Below are positions 19,327-28,179 of a stretch of DNA of 64,000 nt, piece by piece. The position numbers and the translations under genes were made by a program. Source of the DNA: Hyphomonadaceae bacterium ML37 (GTDB lineage Bacteria; Pseudomonadota; Alphaproteobacteria; Caulobacterales; Maricaulaceae); contig CP091241.1 of the NCBI GenBank assembly GCA_027627685.1, positions 2,604,396-2,668,395 of the forward strand, written 5' to 3'. The notes under the pieces are model-generated. The model saw nothing but the letters and a program-made list of their open reading frames with translations, was not told the DNA's origin and searched no databases. How positions within the stretch are numbered: the stretch's first letter is position 1; every line of letters starts with the position of its first letter.

Positions 19327-20175
19327 TCAGCGCAGCGTGCGCGGCTCGGGCGCGTCGAAGATTTCCAGCTGGGCGGGATGGGTCAGGATGATCATCGGGC
19401 CGTTCTCATCCTGCATCCAGCCGCGCACGCGTACCTGCGCGCCCTCCAGCGTCTCGAGCTGCACGCCCGCCGCCTCGAAGCGGTTGCGCGCAGCACGGCT
19501 GGCGCTGGTGGTGAAGTCGGTGCGCCAGTCAGCGCCGAAATTGAGAAACACCCGGCCATTGCGCGCCTCGCCGGTGCTGGTCACCCGGCCCTCCACGATC
19601 TGGGCGCTGTCGAGATGCTGGGCGAGCCTGTCCGGATCGGGATCGCGGATCGCAAACACGCCCAGCCCCCAGGCGCCGCGCGCGCCGGCGCGGGCATCCC
19701 CCTCGTACGCCAGAAAATCCTCCAGCGGCAGGTCAAGACCGTCGCGCGGCCAGACCAGCCCCCAGCCCTGGGCAATCAGGTCCGCGCCCACATCCAGCTC
19801 TTCGGCGCCGCGCGTAAAGACCGCCCGCGCCTGCACCCGGCCGTAGCGGTCCAGGCTGTCGCCGTCCGCCACGGGGATGAGGGACAGGCCCGCCCCCGCC
19901 TCGCTCAGCAGGCCATCAAGATGCGCGCGCGCCAGCGCGGCGGCCTCGGGCGCGGCCTCAGGGCGCGGCGTGGCGACGCCGGCCAGAATGACCCGGGTCT
20001 CGGTCCCGTCTTCTGCAGGAATGGTGAAGGCGTGGGCGGACGCCACTTCGCCTGCGGCGCGCACCAGGACCGGCGCTTGCGGCGTTTGCGCAGCTTGCTC
20101 CACGCGCTCTCCACACGCTGCAAGCAGCGCCGCCGCCAACAGTACACCCAGCCCGATCCGCACGCCCCGCGCCAT
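19327..20175 (-). CDS. Lipoprotein with staphylococcal-nuclease-like domain
   Basis: The 282-residue product has a lipoprotein signal (LAAC lipobox, Cys21). Residues about 60-150 resemble the SNase (thermonuclease) barrel: VILAGVATPR, ARAHLDGLL, and DRYGRVQARAVF, the counterpart of the family GR(L)xAYV strand. Catalytic residues are not convincingly kept: TPRPEA stands where the family D-PE segment would be. A second beta-rich region with FLNFGADWRTDFTTS follows (OB-fold-like). A non-nucleolytic, SNase-derived envelope protein is likely. The ATG at 20175 follows AGGG. Confidence 0.72.
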   Translation of the reverse strand: MARGVRIGLGVLLAAALLAACGERVEQAAQTPQAPVLVRAAGEVASAHAFTIPAEDGTETRVILAGVATPRPEAAPEAAALARAHLDGLLSEAGAGLSLIPVADGDSLDRYGRVQARAVFTRGAEELDVGADLIAQGWGLVWPRDGLDLPLEDFLAYEGDARAGARGAWGLGVFAIRDPDPDRLAQHLDSAQIVEGRVTSTGEARNGRVFLNFGADWRTDFTTSASRAARNRFEAAGVQLETLEGAQVRVRGWMQDENGPMIILTHPAQLEIFDAPEPRTLR

Positions 20176-20232
20176 GACGCCCTCCCCTGAAAGGGGAATA
20201 TCATGACGCAGAACGCGCAAAAGGGAAATGCA

Positions 20233-20616
20233 CTATCGAAGGAGCAAGTCCGCCGCGAAGAAGGCGAAGAAGGCGCCGATCACCATGAGGATGAGCGCAC
20301 TCCACAGCGCCCAGCCGCCGATCCTGCGCAGCCGCGCGCAGGCCCTGGCCTGAGCGGGGTCCGCCGGACAGGGTGCGTTGCGCGTGGCCCAACGCATGGC
20401 GAAGGCCCCTGCCAGAACGAGGGCCGCGATCGCGAACACCCATTCCTTGTTTGCGGACAGAAAGATCAGGCCCGGCGCATTGGACGCCAGACCCGCCATC
20501 ACCGCGCCCGCGCCAATGGTGACCAGCAGGGCCGGCAGGGCGCAGCAGATCAGCGTCCCGGCGCTGGCGAAGAGCGCCAGCGCCGGAGCTGCGGTTTCTC
20601 TCAAGGCGAGCCGCAT
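20233..20616 (-). CDS. MerT-like metal-transport membrane protein
   Basis: A 127-residue inner-membrane protein with three to four hydrophobic helices. Helix 1 holds a vicinal Cys pair (Cys24-Cys25 in TLICCALPALLVTIGAGA), the position of the Cys pair in MerT, and the cytoplasmic loop holds a second spaced pair (PCPADPAQARAC). In MerT these pass Hg(II) from the periplasmic MerP to the cytosol. Its ATG overlaps the TGA of the MerP-like gene (ATGA), so the two are coupled. No merA or merR is in the window, so the metal and the direction of transport are open. Confidence 0.72.
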   Translation of the reverse strand: MRLALRETAAPALALFASAGTLICCALPALLVTIGAGAVMAGLASNAPGLIFLSANKEWVFAIAALVLAGAFAMRWATRNAPCPADPAQARACARLRRIGGWALWSALILMVIGAFFAFFAADLLLR

Positions 20617-20978
20617 CAGGCGTCATCCCCGCGGCGGATGTCGCCGGCGAGCTGATAGCCCGAACGGCGCACCAGATCGGTGATGGTCGCGTCGTCCAGC
20701 GTCTGACCGTCGCGCACCACCAGCTGGAGCGTCTTGTCATCGAGATCGATGTGCACGGCGGCGACCTCGGCCCGGCGCCCGAAGGTGCGGGTCATGGCGA
20801 TAGCGCAGAAATCACAGACCATGCCGAGGATATCGGCGCTGACCAGCGTGCCGCCTTCCTCCACAGCGGCGGCGAGTTCCGGGGTGGCATAGGCGTGGTC
20901 GTCGGCCATGGCGGCCGGAGCGAGCGGCAGAGTGGTGAAAAGCAGGGCGGCGATGGCCGCGTTCAGGATACGAAACAT
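20616..20978 (-). CDS. Periplasmic heavy-metal-associated (MerP-like) protein
   Basis: A 120-residue secreted protein: signal peptide to about residue 24, then an HMA ferredoxin-like fold with the metal site GMVCDFC (Cys55, Cys58) and a second half (AAVHIDLDDKTLQLVVRDGQTLDDATITDLVRRSGYQL) showing the beta-alpha-beta order of HMA domains. AGGAGA precedes the ATG at 20978. It is coupled to the downstream MerT-like gene and follows an outer-membrane-like protein gene 23 bp upstream. Confidence 0.82.
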   Translation of the reverse strand: MFRILNAAIAALLFTTLPLAPAAMADDHAYATPELAAAVEEGGTLVSADILGMVCDFCAIAMTRTFGRRAEVAAVHIDLDDKTLQLVVRDGQTLDDATITDLVRRSGYQLAGDIRRGDDA

Positions 20979-21001
20979 GGGATCTCTCCTTTTGAGGATC
21001 A

Positions 21002-21640
21002 TCAGAAACGATAGATGAAGGTGACAAGGGCCTCGTCGACAACCGGCGTGTAGCCCAGCTCCAGCAGGGCCGGACCCCGGAAGAAGCGCACCAGCGGCGT
21101 CACCGCCACGGGCGTGGCGTCTTCGGGATGGTGGTCGACCTCAACCATCAGCCAGGTGTGCAGCTCGCCAAAGCCCGCGATATAGGGCGCGACCCCGGCG
21201 CGAGCCGCCTGCATGGCGTGGCCGCCCTCGCCCATATCGCTGACCCGGCCCATGTAAGACAGGAACCAGCGCCGGGTCTCCCAGTCGGCCATGATGCCGG
21301 CATAGCCCGCGCCGGTGGCGCCGCGATCATTGTCGTTGATGCCCTGAGCCACCCCGGCGCCCGCGAAGGCGTAGAGATTGGCCTGATAGTCCTCGCCGAA
21401 CCAGCGCTTGGCCAGCCAGGTCGCCTGGGCGCCGTTGAACAGAAGATCGTCGGTCCGGTCCCATTCGGTCTTCACGCCGATGGAATAGTCAAAACGCGGG
21501 GTGTAGTGGATCAGAAGACCGGTATTCATCCGGTCTGACTGGGCGATGGTGGTCCATCCCCCTTCATAGGACACCGGGCGGGCGTCAGCCGCGCCAGCAC
21601 CCAGCGCGATACACGCGCAGGCCGTCAGTAAATGTCGCAT
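21002..21640 (-). CDS. Outer-membrane beta-barrel-like protein of the metal operon
   Basis: A 212-residue protein with a signal peptide (cleavage near ADA, residue 20) followed by alternating amphipathic strands rich in Tyr, Trp, Phe and Gly, and ending LVTFIYRF with a terminal Phe, the outer-membrane insertion signal. This suggests an eight-stranded barrel. The operon places it with MerP- and MerT-like genes, so it may be a metal pore or sensor; no recognised family. Confidence 0.68.
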   Translation of the reverse strand: MRHLLTACACIALGAGAADARPVSYEGGWTTIAQSDRMNTGLLIHYTPRFDYSIGVKTEWDRTDDLLFNGAQATWLAKRWFGEDYQANLYAFAGAGVAQGINDNDRGATGAGYAGIMADWETRRWFLSYMGRVSDMGEGGHAMQAARAGVAPYIAGFGELHTWLMVEVDHHPEDATPVAVTPLVRFFRGPALLELGYTPVVDEALVTFIYRF

Positions 21641-21697
21641 GAACTGTCATACGCTCCCATGCCGGGTAAACGAAGAACGCGAAAACTCGTGTCGCGG

Positions 21698-22042
21698 TCA
21701 GCGTTTCGGCGGGGGCGGATCGGTGAGGCGCAGGACAGACGGCGCCGGGTCGGGCGCGAAGGCGTGTCCCGGATCCGCCTCTGGCGAGGCCGGTCCGGCG
21801 GCGGGCGGGCTCTCGAGAGCCGCCAGCAGGACGCAGGTCCCGCAGGCCGCGCCGCCCATGCATTCGGAGTGGGTGTCTGAGTCCGGGGTCTGCGCCGGCG
21901 CGCCATGGCAGTCGGCTGTGGGCACCGCTTCGCCCTCAAACGCCTGCGCATGCGCTGTCCCGTCCAGCATGCCGGGGCAAAAGCGTGCGCCAGCCTCGAC
22001 GAGGACAAGCACCGCCAGAAGGGACATGAACCAGCGCATCAT
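21698..22042 (-). CDS. Small secreted Cys-rich protein heading the metal operon
   Basis: A 114-residue protein with an N-terminal hydrophobic signal (MRWFMSLLAVLVLVEAGA). It carries spaced Cys/His residues (FCPGM, DCHGA, THSECMGGAACGTC) that could bind metal, then a Pro-rich tail. It resembles small periplasmic proteins found in copper or mercury operons in general plan, but I cannot name a family. It lies 57 bp upstream of the barrel gene, which may share its promoter. Confidence 0.55.
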   Translation of the reverse strand: MMRWFMSLLAVLVLVEAGARFCPGMLDGTAHAQAFEGEAVPTADCHGAPAQTPDSDTHSECMGGAACGTCVLLAALESPPAAGPASPEADPGHAFAPDPAPSVLRLTDPPPPKR

Positions 22043-22116
22043 GCTCGCTTATACGCGCAAAGGCCGCGCCGCGAAAGCCGGGCGCACTCACAGATCCGTG
22101 ACGCCCCCAACGCAGT

Positions 22117-22149
22117 CGGGGCGCGGAAGGTCTCCCCTTCCGCGCCCCG
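22117..22149. terminator. Strong 14-bp hairpin between the metal operon and the TonB receptor
   Basis: A perfect 14-bp stem (CGGGGCGCGGAAGG with CCTTCCGCGCCCCG), 5-nt loop, 30 bp beyond the TonB receptor stop. No T-run follows on the minus strand, so it may be a weak terminator or an mRNA 3'-end stabiliser. Confidence 0.55.
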
Positions 22150-22178
22150 CTGGCAGGCTGGTGATCGGCTTGGCGCTT

Positions 22179-24950
22179 CTAGAAGTTGAAGCGCAGGCCG
22201 CCGAACAGGGTGTAACCGAACGCTTCGCGCTCAAGCACGCGGCTGCGGTCACCCACGTAACGCACACCCTCGGTATTGGTCAGGTTCTTGGCTTCGAAGA
22301 ACACGCCCAGACGCTCGCTCACATCGTAGCTGGCCGAGAAGTCCAGCTGGCTGCGGCCTTCCCAGAACTCGTCCAGACGCGAGTCCTCGCCATCGACATC
22401 ATCCAGATAATCGGAGCGCTCATTCCACGACAGACGGGCGCTGAAACGCTCGGTTTCGTAGAACACGGCGAGGTTCAGGATGGTGTCCGACTGACCCGGA
22501 AGGATGCGCGTGCGGCTGCCCGAAATCGGGGCCGCCAGCGTGATCTCTGCATCGGTCCAAGTGTAGTTGGCGAACACGCCGGTGTTCGACAAGAAGCCCG
22601 GCAGGTTAACGAACTGCTGCTGATAGGTCAGCTCGATCCCGCGGATATAGCCGTCCGGCGCGTTTTCCGCTTGGGAGATTTCCGCAGGAAGCCCTTCATA
22701 CGTGCCGTCGCGGTTCAGCGTGAACTCGTAATTCTCCAGATCCTTGTAGAACACGTTGACGGCCGCCAGGCCGAGCGGAGTGAAATAGTATTCCAGGCCC
22801 GCGTCGAAATTGTTCGACAGGGTTTCGCGCAGGTCCGGATTACCGCGGTCCACTTCAACCGGCAGCGAGGTGCGGTCGCCTTCTTCCACCCGCGGCACCA
22901 CGTCCTGGTAGCGCGGACGGCTGATGGCGCGGGTCAGCGCGACACGGCCGATGAAGTTGTCGGCAAACTCGTGACGCACGGTCAGGTTCGGGAACCAGTT
23001 GGTGTAATCCCGGCTGACCGCGTTGATGCGGATGTTGTCATTGTCGTCGATGAACGGGGCCGAGCCTTCGAACTCGGTGTGCTCGACGCGCAGGCCGGCC
23101 ACAATGCGCGTGGCGCCGGCTTCCACCGTGGCCATGCCGTAGGCGGCGTAGATCCGCTCTTCGGCGTCATAGTCGGCTGTGGTCGATTGCGGCACGCGGC
23201 GCACCGCCGGCTGGGTGGAGGTCGCCTGAATGGCGTTCCAGTAGGCGGTCACCAGGGCCGGGTCGTATTTCTGGCCGAGGAAATAGCCGAAATTCTGCGA
23301 GCGCTCATTGCCCAGGAAGGCCGAGATCGGCTGGCCCGGGTTGGCGACGCCGCGGCGGTCGCGATACTGCTCGTTATCATTGGTGACGTCGCGGTTGCGC
23401 ACCGACGCGCCGGTGCGGAACTCGGCCGGATTGGCGAAAAGCGAACTGCTGAAGGCATAGTTGATGCGCGCGGCAATCTCGTCCTGCTCGGTGGTCTGGC
23501 CGCGTGACACGTTCTCGCGGAAATTATAGGCACCCAGGTCGAGGTGCTCGTTGGTAGTGAACAGCGACAGGGCCGGATTATCCGCATCGGCGTAGTCATA
23601 GCTCAGCGTCGGACGCAGCGAGGAGCGGAACAGGAACTGGGCGCGGCGCGGGTTGAACTGTTCCGAGCGCGAATAGGACACCGAGTAATCCAGCTCGCCG
23701 GCACCCAGAAGATGCTCGCCGCCCGCCTGGAGCGTGGCGATCTCGTTCTGCACAATACGGTGGCGCAGCTCTTTCTCTATGCGGGTGTCGCTCCAGGTCG
23801 CATTACCGTTACTCGCGCCCGGCTCCAGATCGCCGGCAGAGTAGTCGACGATCAGCGTGTTGCGGAATTCGTCATCGCGGAAGCGCGAATAGCTGCCGGT
23901 GATGAAGAAGCGGGTTGCGTCGTCGGGGCGGAATTCCAACGATCCGGTCAGAGCCGAGCGCTCACGCACCGTGTCATAGTCCTTGAACTCCTGGTCTTCG
24001 ACAACGAACACATCCTGGCCGCCGATCTCTTCGATCGCCCAACCCGATTCGATGTTGTCGACCTGACGGTCGGTGCGCGAATAGCTCGCCGAGAGCAGCG
24101 CGCCGAAGCGGCCGTCGGCGGACGTGTTGGACACCGTGCCCGAGGCGCGCCGGTCATTGCCGCCGCCGAACTCGTTATAGCTCACGCCGCCCTGGCCGGT
24201 GACGTTGAAGCCCGGACGGTCGAACGGCGAGCGGGTCACCAGGTTCACCGAACCGGCGATGGAGTCGGCGTCCTGATTGGGAAGCAGGGTCTTGGACACT
24301 TCCAGCGAAGCAACGATGTCGGACGGGATGGTGTCCAGATCCACCGCGCGGGTCTCCGGATCGGGCGAGCCCACGGCCACGCCGTCCACGGAGATGCCGG
24401 TGAAACCTCCGGGCGCGCCGCGCAGATTGATGAAGCGGCCTTCGCCCTGGTCACGCGCGACCGCGAAGCCCGGCACGCGCTGCAGCGCCTCGGCGATGTT
24501 GGCGTCGGGGAAGCGGCCGATGGTGTCAGCCGAAATGATGTTGGTGGTGGCGTCATTGGTGCGCTGCTGGTTCAGGGCGCGCGCCGTGGAGTCCAGAATC
24601 TGGCCGGTGATGACGATGCGGTCCACCGCCTCGCTGTCTGACAGGGTGAAGGTGATGAAGTTCGCATCGGTCGGCGACACGCTGATCGCGTTCACGGCGG
24701 TGGGCAGGCCCAGATAGCTGACTTCCAGCTGGGTTTCGCCGGCCGGCAGCGACAGGAAGGTGAATTCCCCCTGACGGTTGGTCGCGGTGGACAGACCCAG
24801 TTCGCGCACGCGCACCTGCGCGCCCGGCAGCGGCGTGCCGCGCTGGTCGACAACCACGCCCGACACGGCGTGCTGGGCGTAGGCCGCCCCCGAAGCGGCG
24901 CAAAGCGCCAGAACTGACGCTGCACCAAGCAGCGCGGCATGAAATTTCAT
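22179..24950 (-). CDS. TonB-dependent outer-membrane receptor with carboxypeptidase-like N-terminal domain
   Basis: The 923-residue protein has a signal peptide (to about residue 26), a carboxypeptidase-regulatory-like beta-sandwich (about 27-110, VSGVVVDQRGTPLPGAQVRVRE), a plug domain (LQRVPGFAVARDQGEGRFINLRG) and a 22-strand barrel ending GGLRFNF with terminal Phe. It takes up a large or scarce nutrient using TonB energy. The plug style belongs to the SusC-less TonB receptors abundant in Caulobacterales-like bacteria. Its promoter region has a Pho-box-like triple repeat (25041-25069), so phosphorus-related uptake is possible. The substrate is not readable. Confidence 0.9.
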   Translation of the reverse strand: MKFHAALLGAASVLALCAASGAAYAQHAVSGVVVDQRGTPLPGAQVRVRELGLSTATNRQGEFTFLSLPAGETQLEVSYLGLPTAVNAISVSPTDANFITFTLSDSEAVDRIVITGQILDSTARALNQQRTNDATTNIISADTIGRFPDANIAEALQRVPGFAVARDQGEGRFINLRGAPGGFTGISVDGVAVGSPDPETRAVDLDTIPSDIVASLEVSKTLLPNQDADSIAGSVNLVTRSPFDRPGFNVTGQGGVSYNEFGGGNDRRASGTVSNTSADGRFGALLSASYSRTDRQVDNIESGWAIEEIGGQDVFVVEDQEFKDYDTVRERSALTGSLEFRPDDATRFFITGSYSRFRDDEFRNTLIVDYSAGDLEPGASNGNATWSDTRIEKELRHRIVQNEIATLQAGGEHLLGAGELDYSVSYSRSEQFNPRRAQFLFRSSLRPTLSYDYADADNPALSLFTTNEHLDLGAYNFRENVSRGQTTEQDEIAARINYAFSSSLFANPAEFRTGASVRNRDVTNDNEQYRDRRGVANPGQPISAFLGNERSQNFGYFLGQKYDPALVTAYWNAIQATSTQPAVRRVPQSTTADYDAEERIYAAYGMATVEAGATRIVAGLRVEHTEFEGSAPFIDDNDNIRINAVSRDYTNWFPNLTVRHEFADNFIGRVALTRAISRPRYQDVVPRVEEGDRTSLPVEVDRGNPDLRETLSNNFDAGLEYYFTPLGLAAVNVFYKDLENYEFTLNRDGTYEGLPAEISQAENAPDGYIRGIELTYQQQFVNLPGFLSNTGVFANYTWTDAEITLAAPISGSRTRILPGQSDTILNLAVFYETERFSARLSWNERSDYLDDVDGEDSRLDEFWEGRSQLDFSASYDVSERLGVFFEAKNLTNTEGVRYVGDRSRVLEREAFGYTLFGGLRFNF

Positions 24951-25342
24951 AGGAAAGCCCCCGTTTGTGAAATCCTCAGCCCCTGGCGACCGCTTCAGAA
25001 GAAGGGCGCTGGCCGATTGGTGGCTAGATAGCCGGATTTCGTGACAGGCTGATCACTGAACCATGACAGTAATTCTGCGCTTATGTATCAGGAATGCGAC
25101 CGAGACCCTTAGGCCTTGAGGCCTGCAACCCGACCTGCTTGATTTGGCGAGAGCCGTGTATTGCCAGCTAGCCTGATCGCCTCGCCAATGCGTTGTTCAC
25201 CTGATGGCGCAGCGCCGCGCGATTACCTGGACAGTGTGCCCTGGCGGCAACAATCAAACGAACGGGCGTGGGCTGACCGCCTGCACAGCGCCGCCTGCCA
25301 TCTCGCCAAAACGGCCCTCCCGCGCTATACCGCGCTGGCTGC
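24951..25342 (-). promoter_or_regulatory. Non-coding upstream region of the TonB receptor
   Basis: This 392-bp stretch between the receptor start and tRNA-Arg holds no gene I can support; the short open frame at 25161-25352 lacks coding signs. It contains the Pho-box-like repeat described separately and an AT-rich zone near 24998-25075, likely the receptor promoter. Confidence 0.4.
25041..25069 (-). promoter_or_regulatory. Pho-box-like triple heptamer repeat
   Basis: Read on the minus strand: CTGTCAT (25069-25063), 4 nt, CAGTGAT (25058-25052), 4 nt, CTGTCAC (25047-25041). The three heptamers are spaced 11 bp apart, the phase of PhoB boxes (CTGTCAT-N4-CTGTCAT). The middle copy is degenerate. 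It lies 91-119 bp upstream of the TonB receptor start. Confidence 0.45.
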
Positions 25343-25419
25343 GTCCCCGTAGCTCAGCAGGATAGAGCACCAGATTCCTAATCTGGGGGCCACAGGTTCG
25401 AATCCTGTCGGGGACGCCA
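25343..25419 (+). tRNA. tRNA-Arg(CCT)
   Basis: A 77-nt cloverleaf: acceptor GTCCCCG/CGGGGAC, D arm GCTC/GAGC, anticodon stem CCAGA/TCTGG with loop TTCCTAA (anticodon CCT, reading AGG), T arm ACAGG TTCGAAT CCTGT, discriminator G and encoded CCA. Confidence 0.97.
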
Positions 25420-25787
25420 GAATTTTCCTGTGCTCACGCCCGTCCGGGCGTTCGCGTCCTCGCTAAAGCTGCGGGCGCGCGGTCGCGCTTGCGAACTCTG
25501 AAGAGTTCGAGGGTTTATTGTGCTCAGACCCGCCCAGGTTTTCGCGCTCTCGCCTCGCCGAAGCCGGGGCTTCGCTCCGGCGTAGCCGGGTGCGAACACT
25601 CTCGGGTTCGGGGGCACACCCTGCCCCCCTCTTGCCATTGTGCGCTGCAACATATATCCCCACGGCGATTCACGCGTCCCCGCTCGCCCCGCGCGGTGCG
25701 GCGCTCAAGCTGACATCGACGTCCGGCCATCAGGCTTGCCTGCCTTCAGGCGGCCCGCGTCGCGCCATTGCTGAAACGAGACCCGAC
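25420..25787 (+). other. Non-coding stretch between tRNA-Arg and the SulP gene
   Basis: A 368-bp stretch without a supportable gene. It is rich in short inverted repeats (for example AGCCGG and CCGGCT around 25560-25595). No integrase, transposase or duplicate of the tRNA 3' end was seen nearby, so an attachment site is not supported. Longer starts for the SulP gene run into this stretch but without conserved sequence. Confidence 0.4.
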
Positions 25788-27308
25788 ATGACCCTGCCCC
25801 GGATTCCCCTGCCCGACCTGGATTTCGACAGTCTGCGCCGCATCCGGGCGGAATGGTTCGGCAATGTGCGCGGGGATGTGCTGGCGGGACTGGTGGTGGC
25901 GCTGGCGCTGATCCCGGAGGCGATCGCGTTTTCCATCATCGCCGGGGTCGACCCGCAGGTCGGACTCTACGCCAGCTTCTCCATCGCCGTGCTGATCGCG
26001 TTTACCGGCGGGCGCCCAGGCATGATTTCGGCGGCGACGGCGGCCACCGCCGTCTTGATGGTCACGCTGGTGCGCGACCATGGCCTGCAATACCTGCTGG
26101 CGGCCACCGTGCTGGCCGGCCTTATCCAGATTGGCGCCGGCGTGCTCAGGCTCGGCTTCGTGATGCGCTTCGTCTCGCGCTCGGTGCTGACGGGCTTCGT
26201 CAACGCGCTGGCCATATTGATTTTCCTGGCCCAGATCCCTGAGCTGACCAATGTGACCTGGGTCACCTACGCCATGGTCGCCGCCGGGCTGGGGATCATT
26301 TACGGCTTTCCCTATATCACCAAGGCGATCCCCTCGCCGCTGGTGTGCATTGTGGTGCTGACTGGCCTTGCTATGTGGCTGGGGATGGATGTGCGCACCG
26401 TGTCGGACATGGGCGAACTTCCCTCCACCCTGCCGGTCTTCCTGATCCCGGACATTCCGTTCAATCTCGACACGCTGATGATCATCCTGCCCTACTCGCT
26501 GGCGGTGGCGATGGTGGGCCTGCTGGAATCGCTGCTGACGGCGCAGATCGTCGACGATCTCACCGACACAGCCAGCGACCGCAATCGCGAGTGCATCGGC
26601 CAGGGCGTCGCCAACACCGCCACCGGCTTTATCGGCGGCATGGCGGGGTGCGCGATGATCGGCCAGTCCATCATCAACATCAAATCGGGCGGGCGCGGGC
26701 GGCTGTCGACGCTGATGGCGGGCCTGTTCCTGCTGTTCATGATCCTGGTGCTGGGCGAGTGGGTGGGGCTGATCCCGATGCCCGCCCTGGTGGCGATCAT
26801 GATCATGGTGTCCATCGGGACATTCTCCTGGCGCTCGGTGAAGAATTTGCGCGACCACCCCAAAAGCTCCAGCTTCGTGATGATCGCCACCGTCGCCACG
26901 GTGATCTTCAGCCATAACCTGGCCATCGGGGTGGGCGTCGGCGTCTTGCTGTCAGGGATATTCTTCGCCTGGCGGGTGTCGCGCAATTTCGCCGTCACGA
27001 CCATGGCCAGCGAGGACGGGCGCGAACGCACCTACACCGTCACCGGCCAGCTCTTCTTCGCGTCGTCCGAGGACTTCATGAAGGCCTTCGACTTCAAGGA
27101 AGCCCTCGACAAGGTGACCATTGATCTGTCGGCAGCCCATATCTGGGATTTGTCCAGCGTGGCCGCTATCGATATGGCCGTGCTCAAATTCCGCCGCGAC
27201 GGCGCGGAGGTGGAGCTCAAGGGCATGAATGACGCCAGCCGGACCCTCGTCGACAGGCTGGGCATTCACGACAAGCCGGGCGCGCTCGAGCGCCTGATGG
27301 GCCATTAG
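25788..27308 (+). CDS. SulP-family anion transporter with STAS domain
   Basis: The 506-residue inner-membrane transporter has the SulP core: [24 protein letters not shown] near the N terminus (the SulP signature), then about a dozen helices and a C-terminal STAS domain (about residues 400-500, [22 protein letters not shown]). SulP proteins carry sulfate, bicarbonate or other anions with Na+ or H+. ATG at 25788 fits the family N terminus. The universal stress protein gene follows after 12 bp; SulP-Usp pairs are common and link anion transport to a nucleotide-sensing cytosolic protein. Confidence 0.92.
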   Translation: MTLPRIPLPDLDFDSLRRIRAEWFGNVRGDVLAGLVVALALIPEAIAFSIIAGVDPQVGLYASFSIAVLIAFTGGRPGMISAATAATAVLMVTLVRDHGLQYLLAATVLAGLIQIGAGVLRLGFVMRFVSRSVLTGFVNALAILIFLAQIPELTNVTWVTYAMVAAGLGIIYGFPYITKAIPSPLVCIVVLTGLAMWLGMDVRTVSDMGELPSTLPVFLIPDIPFNLDTLMIILPYSLAVAMVGLLESLLTAQIVDDLTDTASDRNRECIGQGVANTATGFIGGMAGCAMIGQSIINIKSGGRGRLSTLMAGLFLLFMILVLGEWVGLIPMPALVAIMIMVSIGTFSWRSVKNLRDHPKSSSFVMIATVATVIFSHNLAIGVGVGVLLSGIFFAWRVSRNFAVTTMASEDGRERTYTVTGQLFFASSEDFMKAFDFKEALDKVTIDLSAAHIWDLSSVAAIDMAVLKFRRDGAEVELKGMNDASRTLVDRLGIHDKPGALERLMGH

Positions 27309-27320
27309 GAGGCCGCCGCC

Positions 27321-28175
27321 ATGACCCATATCACCGCCCTCATCGACGGCTCGGTCTATGCCAGAAGCGTCTGCGATCACGCCGCGTGGGCCGCCTGGCA
27401 AACCTCGGCCAGCGTGGAGCTCCTGCACGTGCTGGGCCGGCGCAGCACAGGCAGCCAGCCGGCGAATTTGTCCGGCAATCTGACGCTGGGCGCGCGGTCG
27501 GACCTGCTCGACAAGCTGGCCAGTCACGATGCTGAGTACGCCAAGCTGGCCAGGGAGCGCGGCCGGGTCATCCTGGACGCGGCCAAGGCCGAGCTTGAGG
27601 CTGCAGGGGTGAGCGAAGTCACGGCGCGCCTGCGTCTCGGCGATATTGTCGAGGCGATCAAGGATGTAGAGGCCGACGCGGCGCTGATCATTCTGGGCAA
27701 GCGCGGCGAGGCGGCTGACTACGCCAAGGATCATCTGGGCTCCAATCTGGAGCGCATCGTGCGCGCAGCGACCAAGCCGGTGCTGGTGGCGTCCCAGGCC
27801 TTCAAACCGGTCGCGCGCGCCCTGATCGCCTTTGATGGCGGCCCCAGCGCGCAGAAAGCGGTGGCGCATCTGGCCAAGGGGGCCCTGCTCAAGGGCGTCG
27901 CCATTGATATCGTCTCAGTGGGCGAGGAGGCGCCTGAGCGGCGCGCGCCGCTGGAGACGGCTGCTGAGGCGCTGCGCGCGGGCGGGCTTGACGCCACGGC
28001 GCACATCCTGGCGGGCAAGCCGGAGGACGCCATCGCCGGACACATCAAGGCGCACGATATCGATCTGCTGGTGATGGGCGCCTATGGCCATTCGCGGCTG
28101 CGCAATCTGTTCATCGGCAGCACCACGACCGAAATGCTGCGCTCCAGCCCGGTCCCGGTGATGCTGTTCCGCTAG
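27321..28175 (+). CDS. Tandem universal stress protein (UspA type)
   Basis: The 284-residue cytosolic protein has two Usp domains. The C-terminal one carries GAYGHSRLRNLFIGSTT, matching the ATP-binding G-2X-G-9X-G(S/T) motif; the N-terminal half keeps LGKRGE and LGSNLERIVRA in place of it and may have lost nucleotide binding. It is co-transcribed with the upstream SulP gene and probably modulates or senses for it. Its stop is 4 bp from the rfbA stop on the other strand. Confidence 0.9.
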   Translation: MTHITALIDGSVYARSVCDHAAWAAWQTSASVELLHVLGRRSTGSQPANLSGNLTLGARSDLLDKLASHDAEYAKLARERGRVILDAAKAELEAAGVSEVTARLRLGDIVEAIKDVEADAALIILGKRGEAADYAKDHLGSNLERIVRAATKPVLVASQAFKPVARALIAFDGGPSAQKAVAHLAKGALLKGVAIDIVSVGEEAPERRAPLETAAEALRAGGLDATAHILAGKPEDAIAGHIKAHDIDLLVMGAYGHSRLRNLFIGSTTTEMLRSSPVPVMLFR

Positions 28176-28179
28176 AGCG

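Noticed and set aside
25378-25653. Minus-strand ORF ending RQDSNLWPPD across tRNA-Arg
   Set aside because: This is the well-known spurious translation of tRNA genes; the tRNA cloverleaf is complete and the ORF has no Shine-Dalgarno.
25343-25787. tRNA-Arg 3' end as an integration site
   Set aside because: No integrase, transposase or second copy of the tRNA 3' end was found in the window.
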